This document shows positions 14,383 to 60,600 of a stretch of 64,000 bases of DNA, one piece after another; positions within the stretch are counted from its first letter, which is position 1, and the number at the start of each line of letters is the position of its first letter. Made by a program: the position numbers and the translations under genes. A model generated the notes under the pieces. It was not told the DNA's origin and did not search any database. It saw only the letters and a list, made by a program, of their open reading frames with translations. Origin of the DNA: Synaphobranchus kaupii (Eukaryota; Chordata; Actinopteri; Anguilliformes; Synaphobranchidae); contig CM056377.1 of the NCBI GenBank assembly GCA_029718625.1, positions 96,030,998 through 96,094,997 on the forward strand, read 5' to 3'.

Positions 14383-14537
14383 TACAATCCCAATTCCAAA
14401 AAAGTTGGGGCAGTGTATAAAATGTAAATAAAAACAGAAAGCAATGATTAGCAAATCCTCTTTGACCTGTATTCAATTGAAAACAGTACAAAGACAAGAT
14501 ATTTAATGTTTTAACTAATCAATGTTTTTTGTATATA

Positions 14538-16071
14538 CACTACTCACAAAAAGTTAGGGATATTTGGCTTTCGGGTGAAATTTATGGAAAATGTAAGTTC
14601 ACGCTACAGTGATATTATACGTATCATGAAAGTAGGGCATTTAAGTAGAAGCATGCAATGGTGATTTCCTCATCTCAAACAATTTATTGAAACAAAAGCC
14701 AACAACAGTGGTGGGTATACCACAACAAAAATGTCAATGTCTCAATAACTTGTCATGTGCCCTTGAGCATCAATTACAGCTTGACAACGACGTCTCATGC
14801 TGTTCACAAGTCGACTTATTGTCTGCTGAGGCATGGCATCCCACTCTTCTTGAAGGGCAGCCCTCAGGTCATTGAGGTTCTGGGGTACAGAGTTACGAGC
14901 CTCTACACGGTGAGTCAGCTGATCCCATAGGTTTTCTATGGGATTCAGGTCTGGAGAAAGTGCATGCCACTCCATTTGAGGTACCCCAGTCTCCAGCAGC
15001 CTTTCCCTAATGATGCGACCTCGATGAGCTGGAGCATTGTCGTCCATGAAGATGAAATTAGGCCTGTGTTGTTCATGCAGGGGCACAATGACTGGATTAA
15101 TGATGTTATTCAGGTAGTATGGGCTTGTCACTGTACCATTCACAAAGTGTAGGGCAGTTCTGTATTGACTAGACACACCTGCCCACACTGTAACACCGCC
15201 ACCACCAAAGGGTCGTCTGGTGACAACAGTGGCTGATGCATAGCGCTCTCCTTGACGTCTCCAACATCGTTGGCGGCCATCATTTCTGCTCAACGTGAAT
15301 CGACTTTCATCAGAGAACAGCACTGAGGCCCACTGGTCCGTCGTCCAGCGTAAATGCTCCCTGGCCCATGCAAGACGATGATGACGCCTGTGCCTGGTGG
15401 TGTGGTCAGGTACCCTTGCAGGTCGTCTAGCACGCAGACCACGCTGATGTAAACGGTTTCGAATGGTCTGACGTGACACTTGGGTGCCTCTCACCTCCCT
15501 TAAATGTGCCTGGAGTTGAGTGGCATTCATCATCCGGTTCCGCAGGGCACTGTTCACAATGAAGCGGTCATCAGTGTGGGATGTGGCCAAAGGACGTCCA
15601 CTTCTATGCCTTTCTGTGACTCTTCCAGTCTCTCTGTATCTCTGTTGCAACCTGCTGATGACACTCTGTGACACTCTAAGCTCAGTGGCCACTTCCCTCT
15701 GAGAACATCCTGTTTGAAGCCTCACAATGGCGAGGTACTGTTGATCAATTGTTAGGTGTCGTCTTGGTCTCATGATGTCAAAATGTGAACAGCATGATGA
15801 AGAGGACTGTTTAAATACCAATTCTAATTGAACCAGGAAATTTATTGGTCGATTCATGGATCAAACACCTGTTGTGAATTTTGCCGTTCAGCTCCTTGTT
15901 AGAGAACAGCAAGTTGTGCAAAAAGTACTGAAACATTGAATAGTTGGACATGTGCATTCAAAAGTTTAGAGAAGGTCAAATTAATTTCACCTGTAAAGGT
16001 TATAGTGCATTTTAGTTTCATCCTGAAATTTCACCCGAAAGCCGAATATCCCTAACTTTTTGTGAGTAGTG
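14538..16071 (-). mobile_element. Tc1/mariner-like transposon, apparently intact, inserted in the older element
   Basis: A 1534-bp element with terminal inverted repeats of about 46 bases starting CACTACTCACAAAAAGTTAG, with only one or two mismatches between the ends. TA at 14536-14537 and 16072-16073 is the target duplication. It carries a complete transposase frame. Inserted close to the left end of the older Tc1. Confidence 0.93.
14742..15773 (-). CDS. Tc1-family DD34E transposase, uninterrupted
   Basis: A 343-aa cut-and-paste transposase starting [13 protein letters not shown]. The N-terminal third is the paired-like helix-turn-helix DNA-binding part ([21 protein letters not shown], shown here in part) with SGRP as a hinge/AT-hook-like spot near residue 60. 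The catalytic triad is visible: D155 in LFSDESRF, D245 in FMDDNAPAH and E280 in [12 protein letters not shown], with 34 residues between the second and third, so DD34E. No stop or frameshift occurs. The frame is open 28 codons further upstream, but family members start at the chosen Met. With matching ends and an open frame the copy looks young and could still be active or was until recently. Confidence 0.93.
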   Translation of the reverse strand: MRPRRHLTIDQQYLAIVRLQTGCSQREVATELRVSQSVISRLQQRYRETGRVTERHRSGRPLATSHTDDRFIVNSALRNRMMNATQLQAHLREVRGTQVSRQTIRNRLHQRGLRARRPARVPDHTTRHRRHHRLAWAREHLRWTTDQWASVLFSDESRFTLSRNDGRQRCWRRQGERYASATVVTRRPFGGGGVTVWAGVSSQYRTALHFVNGTVTSPYYLNNIINPVIVPLHEQHRPNFIFMDDNAPAHRGRIIRERLLETGVPQMEWHALSPDLNPIENLWDQLTHRVEARNSVPQNLNDLRAALQEEWDAMPQQTISRLVNSMRRRCQAVIDAQGHMTSY

Positions 16072-16199
16072 TATATGCTCATTCTAAATTTGATGCCTGC
16101 AACATGTCCCAAAAAAGTTGGGACAGGGGCATGTTTATCACTGTGTTACATCACCTTTCCTTTTAACAACATTCATTAATCGTTTGGGAACGGAGGACA

Positions 16200-17180
16200 C
16201 TAATTGTAGTTTTGAAAGCGGATTTTCCCCCCCATTTTTGCTTGATATAAGACTTCAACAGTCCAGGGTCTCCGTTGTCGTATTTTATGCTTCATAATGT
16301 GCCACACATTTTCAATGGGAGACAGGTCTGGACTGCAGGCAGGCCAGTCTAGCACTTGCACTCTCAGACTACGAAGCCACGCTGTTGTAACACGTGCAGA
16401 ATGTGGCTTGGCATTGTCTTGCTGAAATAAGCAGGGACGTCCCTGAAAAAGACAGCTAGATGGCAGCATATGTTGCTCCAAAATAATGCATATACGTATA
16501 CCCTTCAGCGTTGCCTTCACAGATGTGCAAGTTACCCATGCCATGGGCTCAACACACCCCCATACCATGACAGATGCTGGCTTTTGAACCTTACATTGGT
16601 AACAATCGGGATGGCTAACCCTAACTCTAACACGACCTCCAATATTTCCAAAATTTGAAAGGTGGACTCGTCAGACCACAGCACACGTTTCCACTTTGCG
16701 TCAGTCCATCTCAGATGAACTCGAGCCCAGAGAAGTCAGCAGCGTTTCTGCATGTTGTTGATATATGGCTTACGCTTTGTGTAGTAACTTGCATTAGAAT
16801 ATTAACTTGTATTTGTAGATGCAGTGATGAACAGTGTTTACTGACAACGGTTTTCCGAAGTATTCCCGAGCTCATGTGATTATATTCATTACAGAAGCAT
16901 GTTGGTTTTTAATGCAGTGTCGTCTGAGGGATTGAAGGTCACGGGCATTTGGTTTTCGGCCTTGCCCTTTACGTACGGAGATTTCTCCAAATTCTCGGAA
17001 TCTTTTGATAATATTATGGACTGTAGATGACGAAATCCCTAAATTCCTTGCAGTCATGAGAAACGTTGTTCTTAAATGTTGGACTATTCGCCCACAGTTT
17101 TTCGTAAAGTGGCGGACCTCGGCCCATCCTGGCTCGTAAACGCCCGAGCCTTCGTGGATGCTCCTTTTATACCCAGTCAT
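16200..17180 (-). pseudogene. decayed transposase of the outer Tc1 element
   Basis: Two minus-strand pieces remain. 16872-17180 holds the DNA-binding part (ARNLGISSSTVHNIIKRFRE, GRKPNA). 16200-16568 holds the catalytic end (FQQDNAKPHSA and SPDLSPIENVWHIMKHKIRQ), preserving the second Asp and the Glu. The middle is broken by stops and frame changes between 16569 and 16871. Not functional. Confidence 0.88.
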
Positions 17181-17484
17181 GATAGGATCACCTGTTACCT
17201 ATTCACCTGTTTACCTGTGGAAGGTGTTTTTTGAACATTCCACGACCTTCCCAGTCTTATGTTGCCCGTACCATTTTTTTTGGAACGTGTCGCAGGCAAC
17301 AAATTCGGAATTACGTATTTTTTCAAAAATCAATAAACTTGATAAAAAACGGTAAAACATTAAATATCTTTTCTTTGTACCGTTTTCAATTAAATATATG
17401 TAAAAGAGAATTTACAAATCACTGCTTTCTGCTTTTATTTTCATTTTACATACTGTCCCAACTTTTTTGGAATTGTGGTTTGTA

Positions 17485-18305
17485 CATAGTACACTCATAA
17501 GGTAAGATGCAGAGCTCATAAGTGAAGTCAATGCATTAGATTCGTAAATCATTGAGTAGCATATCCAGAGATCAATCAACGTATCAGTTATCAGATGTAA
17601 TTTTTGAGTAATACATTGGTTGATGTCCATTCAATTTTGGTGTAGTAACCAGTGGCACTGAGAAACACCAGGTAAAAATAATAAAATATAATTTCTTATA
17701 AAAGGTTGCCATGTGTAAATGTACTGTATATCATCATACTCTTGTGGTTCCTACTGTTTAAATGTGTTTATATGCAAAAAAGACAAAACAGTTAAATACT
17801 AATATGTAAATAATATTGTATTCCAATACAACTGTAAACCGGACACTAGCTAAATGTAAAAAATGTAAAAAAACTTTGGATAAGGCAATAGTTTACCCAC
17901 AAAACAAATGAAACATCAAAGTCCACAGACAAACCTGAATAAATCATAAGGCACATTCTCTGATTATTACTGAACTACATAATGTGTAAACTTCTTTTTG
18001 AATCTAATCTTCCACAGCAAAGGGGCTCTTTTTCATAGTGTAGATAAGCACTCCAGCCAAATTCAGGATTCAGGAAGACTGCCTCATACTTAAGGTGCCA
18101 ATTAACTAAAACATGTGCATGCAACATATTATAACCAACCTGTTTTGAGTAATAACATAATATCCATCTATTACAGATTTACGTGGAACTGCATACATAA
18201 GGTCGTTAGTAAGTCCACTATTTTCATGCCATAACCCCCTGTTTATCATCTGAAAACAGTGAATGGGAAACTGAATTGAAATCAAGCCACTGCTGGCTCG
18301 GCCCT
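17485..18305. other. 3' flank of slc25a24; no gene seen
   Basis: AT-rich, no ORF worth calling. It probably contains the slc25a24 3' UTR on the minus strand; an AATAAA overlaps the stop codon at 18304-18309 (minus strand), which would be unusually early if used. Confidence 0.5.
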
Positions 18306-31704
<13,399 letters not shown>

Positions 31705-32779
31705 TTTTATAATGTAAAAGTAATACCAACTAAACAAATAAAATTCAAACAAAACGCTATTTAAGACGGGGACTTAACGACTACAGGGAAACAAATAGGT
31801 TACACTTCTGCGGAAAGAAACTGAATTCACCATCCAGGGTCCGAGCGAAAGATAAGATATAGGCTACTCGCTAAATCGTCCTAAAAGTTGTCCAATGCTT
31901 TTCATTCGCAAACAGGATTCGCTTAAGAAACCCGAAAAGAAAATAGACTATTCTATAGCCCAGCTTTAGGCCTAAGAAAATATGATCAAATGAGTTGATC
32001 TTTGGAGGAAGAGGTGGGACTTGTGATGCAGTGCGCTGCCTAGAGTTCTCTTTTCACGGACACGCCCTGCTGCGAGTGCTTCCAACAGTAGGTATTCCTA
32101 ATATTTTTGTAAGTCTGTGGTAGCGACTGGACTTTTGTCTTTTTTCGTAAAAGATAGTTTATGTATTTTCACTATGTCTCCGCTCAACTTCCCTTCTAAA
32201 ATGGCGTTGGCAGTTTGCTCCTTTACTAGGCTATAATCTAAAGCATAGGGACAAAAAAGGGCGTCAAATCCGCCGTGGACACGCTGGAGGCATTTGACGA
32301 TACTATTTACATTAGGAATGTATTTTGATGCTATTTATATCCGTCTCTGAGAATAACATAAAAAAAGCTTTTGCATTGACAGCTGGCGCTGAATTATGAA
32401 TACTGGAAATAGAGTTAAGATTAATATTAATGGGATAATTATTTATAAATAAACACCTATAGGAAAAGAGGACTCCATAGCGGTTATCTCGAAACACATT
32501 TGGTGAAGTTAATCGCGTTGTTTTTTTTCCACGAAATACAGAGGAACAGAACAGACCCCGTCTTTTTTTTCTACCGCAGGGTAAAGCTCCTCATCTTACT
32601 CTCCACCCACAAGCATGAGTCACTACAGTCAGACAGCTGAACCAGAAGTGCATCATTCAGTGAGCGGTCAGTCCAGTAGCGAGGTAACCTGTCCCAACTG
32701 CTCGGTGCAGCGATTGACCAATGTTTTTTGCGGCACTGTGTGTGTGTGTGGTTATGCTCAGCCAATTAGTAGCATGGTT
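31705..32779. promoter_or_regulatory. upstream region of slc25a24 (presumed promoter)
   Basis: Contains the 5' UTR and presumably the minus-strand promoter of slc25a24. No TATA box or clear GC-box cluster stood out. Otherwise unassigned sequence up to the LINE tail. Confidence 0.3.
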
Positions 32780-34125
32780 CATTACATTACATTACATTCA
32801 TTTAGCAGACGCTTTTATCCAAAGCGACGTACAATAAGTGCATACAGAGACATCATCAAGATCACTACAGAAGAGACAAGACAAAGCACATCCTTCCCAT
32901 AATGTAGCAGCTATCCCTAGTAACGTTGACTGTAGTTCACAGTAAGCTGTGGGTAAATCAGCAATACTACACTTCTATTCTAAATACTATTATAAACTAT
33001 AATGAACAGACAGGAAAACACAGGGAACTAGTAAACACAGGGAACTGATATTCCTAGGTTAGAATATCAGTCAAGGTGGAGTCTGAAGAGGTGTGTCTTC
33101 AGGCCTCAACGGAATGCAGGCAGGGTTGGAGTAGAACACAAGCCGGGCAGCTGCATTCTGGATCAGTTGAAGAGGCAGAATGGTGCAGGCTGGTAGGCTT
33201 GCGAGCAGGGAGTTGCAGTAGTCCAGGCGTGAGGTGACCATGGTCTGGACAAGAAGCTGGGTGGAGTAGGTGGTCAGGTACGGTCGAATCCTCCTGATGT
33301 TGTACAGGAGGAACCTGCAGGACCGAGCCGTCGCCCTGATGTGCTCTTTGAAATCCAGCCGGTCGTCCAGGACCACCCCCAGGTTCCTTGCAGAGCGGGA
33401 GGCAGCCACCACGGTCCTGTCAACGGTGATGGAGAGGTCATGTAGTGGGGAGGTCTTGTACGGCATGAAGAGGAGCTCTGTCTTGTCAAGGTTGAGCTTC
33501 AGGTGATGGGTAGCCATCCACTCAGAGATGTCAGTCAGACGAGCAGATATCCTCTCCTTAACCTGTGGGGTAGAGGGAAGGAAAGAGAGGAAGAGTTGAG
33601 TATCATCAGCATAGCTATGGTATGAGAAGCCATGTGAATGAATTACTGAGCCAAGAGACTTAGTATACATAGAGAACAGCAGAGGACCCAGTACAGATCC
33701 CTGTGGGACTCCTGTAGACAGGGGACGGGGAGCAGAGACGGAACCCTTCCAGGAGACTTGGTAGGATCTATCAGTGAGATACGATACAAACCAAGAGAGG
33801 GCAGTTCCAGAAATGCCCATCTCAGCGAGTGTGGAGATCAGGAGTTTGTGGTTGACCGTGTCGAATGCCGCAGACAGGTCAAGGAGAATCAGAACAGAGG
33901 AGAGAGAGGAGGCTCTAACAATGGCGAGTGCCTCCATCACAGTCAGGAGAGCAGTTTCAGTGGAATGGCCTGTTCTGAAGCCGGACTGATGCGGGTCAAG
34001 CAGGTTGTTCTGGTGAAGAAAAACAGACAGTTGGTTAAGGACAGCACGTTCAATTGTTTTGGACAGGAAGGGCAAGAGAGATACAGGACGGTAGTTCCTG
34101 ACATCAGTGGGATCCAAGCTAGACC
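32780..34125 (-). mobile_element. 5'-truncated L2-like LINE
   Basis: Minus-strand non-LTR element. The 3' end is at the left: a CATTA-repeat tail (32780-32799) preceded on the minus strand by GGATAAAAGCGTCTGCTAAA, then the 3' UTR, then the reverse transcriptase frame. The 5' end stops inside the RT domain at about 34125. The tail is nearly the same as the tails of the V-SINEs in this window. Confidence 0.82.
33071..34117 (-). pseudogene. non-LTR reverse transcriptase fragment
   Basis: A 348-codon frame starts inside the fingers of the RT (DVRNYRPVSLLPFLSKTIE), continues with LDLSAAFDTVNH (first catalytic Asp), TGVPQGSVLGPLLF and the active-site YADDTQLF, then the thumb (HLKLNLDKTELLF and NLGVVLDDRL). 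After QNAAARLVFYS the frame jumps to NPACIPLRPEDTP, while the family ending GLKTHLFRLHLD is found just there in another frame. About 100 residues normally between them are missing, so the copy has an internal deletion as well as 5' truncation. No endonuclease is present. Confidence 0.85.
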
Positions 34126-34152
34126 ATAATAAACCTGTCAGTAGGCCTACCT

Positions 34153-34322
34153 AGGAGGTATTTCACAAAACAGGATTACTAATTAGCTGGATATGTGCAC
34201 TGATCAAAACCCGGGAACCCTCCCAAATCTGGAACATGGACTGAAGTAAAAAGAGCTGTTCTGGATTTTACTCAGTGAGATTATCCAGCTAACTCAGTAA
34301 TCCTGCTTTGTGAAATATCCCC
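34153..34322. mobile_element. MITE with about 38-bp inverted ends
   Basis: Left arm TATTTCACAAAACAGGATTA and right arm, inverted, TATTTCACAAAGCAGGATTA, both continuing through TTAGCTGGAT. Total about 170 bp. The target duplication is unclear. No coding capacity. The arms resemble a common small fish DNA element. Confidence 0.75.
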
Positions 34323-34496
34323 TTGATAGGCGATATAGGTACATAATCTGATGTGCTCCATCTTCTGTGTAATGTGTTACAATTATTGTTTATTTATAAT
34401 TAGCCTATTGTTCCATTCTCCAGCACAGAACAGTGCCAATGCTGAGCAACTAAACAAAATCATGTATTCAGATGAAACACAAAATTTAAATAGCTA

Positions 34497-36382
34497 GGGT
34501 GGTTTGTGGTAAAGTGGGACACTTTTTGGCAAATCGTTCTTTAAACTATCAAAGTGAATCAATACCGACTCAAATGATTATTATTTTTTTTATATGGCCT
34601 TATCAACATTCTTATGGTGAAATAACGTTATAATTTGTTTCTAAATAAATGCTATCTCTAAACACCATCTGACATCCATCTTTACTGAAGTGTAACTTTC
34701 AGGTTGAGTGGGACACTAGCCTATTTTATTATTAAAACGCATTATTGTGTATGTGATAAAAATCTGTGTTTATTCATATCAACCCTTCTCTCTCTGTGGT
34801 CAGGCTTGGAGTGAAAATGTCACAGGGAATTGCATCTCTATTCATGAGAAACATCCTTGTCACTCTGAACCCTATGGAAGAGTAATAATCATAATGTGGT
34901 TATGTATAAGAAAGGGGATGGGGGTGACTTTACTAGGCTAAATGTAAGAAAGTGAAAGATGGCAACAGTTTCTGAAATGTATATATCTCTCACCCTTTCC
35001 CCTAATCAAGGAGTGTGGATTTTGGGATGTTCGAAGCCCTTGGCAAAAATCTAAGTTTAGGACTCAGGCCTGTCTCCACTTGCTCTTGATACTCCTCTAT
35101 TCCTACTCTCATTTCTTCCTCCCTTGCTACCTGTGTGCTGCTCACTTTCATTTTGTTTATTCCCATCACGTCCCTACCTTCTTGTGTGGGTGCAATCTTT
35201 AATGTAATTAATTATAGGAGCCGCTGCTACAATTTGGCCTGTATTTATGTACATATTCAGGTATTTATTCACCTTAATAACAAATTAATAATATCATTAT
35301 TTTTTAGCATATTTATTTATAAATTTTTTTTTTTTGCTGTATTTTTTAATTTACAAGTAGTTTCTGTCATGGTTTTAAGCCTGCTTATTTGTTTCTGGCG
35401 GTTGTTGCGACTGTTGGCCGCAAGAGGGCACTCGTGTCGTTTTTTCTTTTTCTAGTGAAGACCAATGTGCCTCTACTTATTACAGTGCATGATCCATGGT
35501 TTTGTGTCATTCTTTGCACGCAAAGCCAGGTAAACGGTATAGCCGGAGGACTGCATTCCTTTTGTGTCTGAAAGAAACGCAGGAACCCCCCTAGTTAAAA
35601 GAGTTAGGATTAGATCCTTAGGATCCCTCTTTCCTTTTATTCCGCTCTTTTCTTGGTTCTTTCCTCTTTTGCCTATCTGTCCTCTTTGAGGCAGTAACTT
35701 CTGTTTACCTTTATAATATTCCCTCTTCGCGGAGCTCGTTTGTTTATTAGCGAGCTACAGGTCTTTCGCGCTCCTTTCTGGGTTGTTGGCTTTACGCCGG
35801 GAGTTTTTCCCATGTGTTTATTTTCTCTGTTCCGTTCGTGGATTCCTCTTCCTCCCTTTTATCTAGTGGTTATTCCACGTCTTGTGGGTAACTTATTGAT
35901 CCCTCATGGTCGCGTCTGGTCCTCCGACCCATCCCCGTCACAGTGTCCCACTTTACCTGAAACTCACTGTCCAACTTTATCTAACACTGTCAGGTTAAGT
36001 GGGACAGAACTGTAAATCTGATTTTCATAAAATCTGATAGGAATATATACTAATTTTTATTATATTTTAATACTTTGCCAAAAGTGATTCATTTTAAGAC
36101 TAAGTTAGATTTTTACACAATAATTGACAGAATGTCATCCTTATCATTCTAAAACAATATTTAATTTGTCAGCATGCTTACAATGAACTCATGTGCCAGG
36201 CAGTTTGAAAATTAACAACACGCCCACAACTATGATGGCACACTAATAAAAACCTTTATTTAATGTGAGGTAGATGTTGAGCAATAACACAATAACAATT
36301 GTTGTGATTGGCTTGCAAAATTGACACTGTAAAGTAGCCAGTAGCCACAAGCTTAAGTGTCCCACTCAACCTGAATCCACCC
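34497..36382. mobile_element. TA-flanked DNA element with inverted ends, split by a solo LTR
   Basis: The left end GGGTGGTTTGTGGTAAAGTG and the inverted right end GGGTGGATTCAGGTTGAGTG match over about 28 bases to GTGGGACACTT. TA borders both (34495-34496 and 36383-36384). The motif CAGGTTGAGTGGGACA and variants recur inside near 34702 and 35990. Without the LTR the element is about 1.3 kb. No transposase was seen. Confidence 0.75.
35365..35942 (+). mobile_element. solo LTR inside the TA-flanked element
   Basis: A 578-bp block starting TGTCATGGTTTTAAGCC and ending CATCCCCGTCACA. The flanks GTTTC and GTGTC differ at one of five bases, so the target duplication is imperfect. TC-rich with several CTTTTTC runs typical of these fish LTRs. 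No internal retroelement genes. Confidence 0.65.
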
Positions 36383-36384
36383 TA

Positions 36385-58538
<22,154 letters not shown>

Positions 58539-60600
58539 CCCCAGTGGGTGCCTGGCCGAGAGGCAGCACAGCTGAGGACTAACAGGCCGAGAGCAACAGT
58601 TGTGCCCACAGGTTGTACCTCACTTCATTCCAGCAGCACAGTTTTTAAAACGGGAGCTGAGGACCGTGGAATGGACTGCACGTATACAATGGCAGCAACG
58701 ATGCCCCCTGGTGTTGAAGTTATCCTTGGTTAATTGAAGTCCATGTTTGTTTCACGAGGTCAGAAAATCGTGATTTAAAGGGGATTTATTCGTGTTTGTG
58801 TGCTAAGCTACAGCGTAACATATATTGCCATTCATGTCCTATCTTGACTGAAAGGCTGCTGGAGAGACCAGATTTAAGCTCCGTTTAAGACAGGAGTCAA
58901 ATACTGTGTTCCATTAATCTCTGGCATATATCTCATGTACAGTGTGTAAATATAGTTAAAAACAACTTTTATTTTGTGTCAGTTATGGCCTTCCTGTAAT
59001 TCTCTGTTGTATTGATTGATGGTTGATTGGTCATTGCAGAAGAACTGTGCTTTTGAGTCTGCTTGGGTTTAAATCACAATGCCGGCTTCACTGTAGCCTA
59101 TGATTGCAGAAGCCCAAACAAATCAGCTGTTAATGGGATCAATTCATTTGCTAACAAATATGGCATATTGAAGTATCTGTACAAAATCATGTTTTCTGAT
59201 ATTAAAAAATGTGTATTTGATACTTTTGTTATCAGCCATTGTGGGATATAGAAATATCATGCATTAGATTTTGATTTATTATGAAATAGAGCCACATTTG
59301 TTTCACAAATACTGGTCTTTATCATCATATGAAAATGACATTTGAATAATTACATGTGGTAAACACATAATTTATATGAAAAGGAAAGACATTTGTTTAC
59401 CTTAATAACCTAATAGATTTTAACATTTTACTGAATAGACCTTAATGATTAATGAATGAAGGACATACATTGTCACAAATCATACGTACTAGCACAGCAG
59501 GTGATTTCATTGCTCACATTCATGTGTTCACATACAGTGTTATGTGGTCAAGGTTGAGACTTATTGCAGTTCCTATACGTTAATGTTTGTGTATGACTCC
59601 AGTCACCTGGAAATGACTCCAATAAGAATAATTGTTTATTTTGTCAGAAGTGATGACATATTTAAGAAACATTTCCGATGCCCATTTCCTACATGCATCA
59701 GAAGACCAAAATGAGTGCTCTGGGATCTTCAGTTCAGGTTTGAAGATCAATTTTTTTATGTTTTAAAGTCATTTGTTTTACTGGGGCTTGCTAAATGAAG
59801 TTCCTGCCCATTTAGAGTATATCCGTGTGTGTGTGTGTGTGTTGTCAGTATAAATCCTCAGCACACATAGATACACTTCTGTGGTGCTGATAGTAGAAAG
59901 GTGAGTTCTCCAGCTTTTGAGGAACAAATATTGAACCAATGAAATTTGAATTGGATCCATAATAGGAATGAAATGTTTAAATTCAGATTATATCGTCAGT
60001 GTTTGTTCTTTTTAATATTCACTAACGCTTTGGACACAGGGAACTGGGGATAGCAGCCAAAGGTACATAATCAGAACAAAAAGTTAATTGGTGTCATGTT
60101 GTCACGTCGTCCTAGCGTCTGGCTAGAAATCAGTTTGACTATCTTCCTGGAAAGCTGTTAAGCTCTCATATAGTTCTGTGGAGTGATTTTACTTCACCCA
60201 TGCCAAACTTCACACTGCGTTTCTAAATGATACTGGTACTAAGTCTGTGGTAAAAGATGTTTTTCTTCTGTGATATCTTAGGTTTTAGGAATCGTATATG
60301 GTTTATTACTGTAAAACGATGTACTTGCCTGTCAGTGTTTATCTTCAGAGATTAATTTTCTCTTAATCATTGGCTCTTCTCCCATGTGTATACTTACACA
60401 TGCAACATTTATTGTTAATTAAAATAAAATATTTAATTAAATATATATGTGACTGTTTTTTTCAGCACCAGCTGTCTCTGGATGTAGTGTCCATAGTGGA
60501 TGTAAACCTCATGTCTCTTTATAATGGTTCAGATAAAAGAAATGTAGATAATTCTTTCAATTCTGAAATGCATGAAAATAAATAAGATGTACACTACCTG
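58539..60600 (+). other. fam102b: presumed fam102b 3' UTR and flank
   Basis: No ORF worth calling. AATAAA occurs at about 60422 and 60577 on the plus strand; either could end a long 3' UTR. A TG tract lies at about 59826-59842. Confidence 0.4.

Larger units (their letters stand above)
14383..17484 (-). mobile_element. Tc1-like transposon, decayed, interrupted by a second transposon
   Basis: The outer ends are inverted copies: CCAATTCCAAAAAAGTTGGG near 14389 and CCCAACTTTTTTGGAATTGT near 17458, each bounded by TA (14383-14384 and 17483-17484). Similarity of the arms continues for about 90 bases. Removing the insert at 14538-16073 leaves about 1.57 kb, the usual size for this class. The transposase is broken (see 16200-17180). 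Confidence 0.9.
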
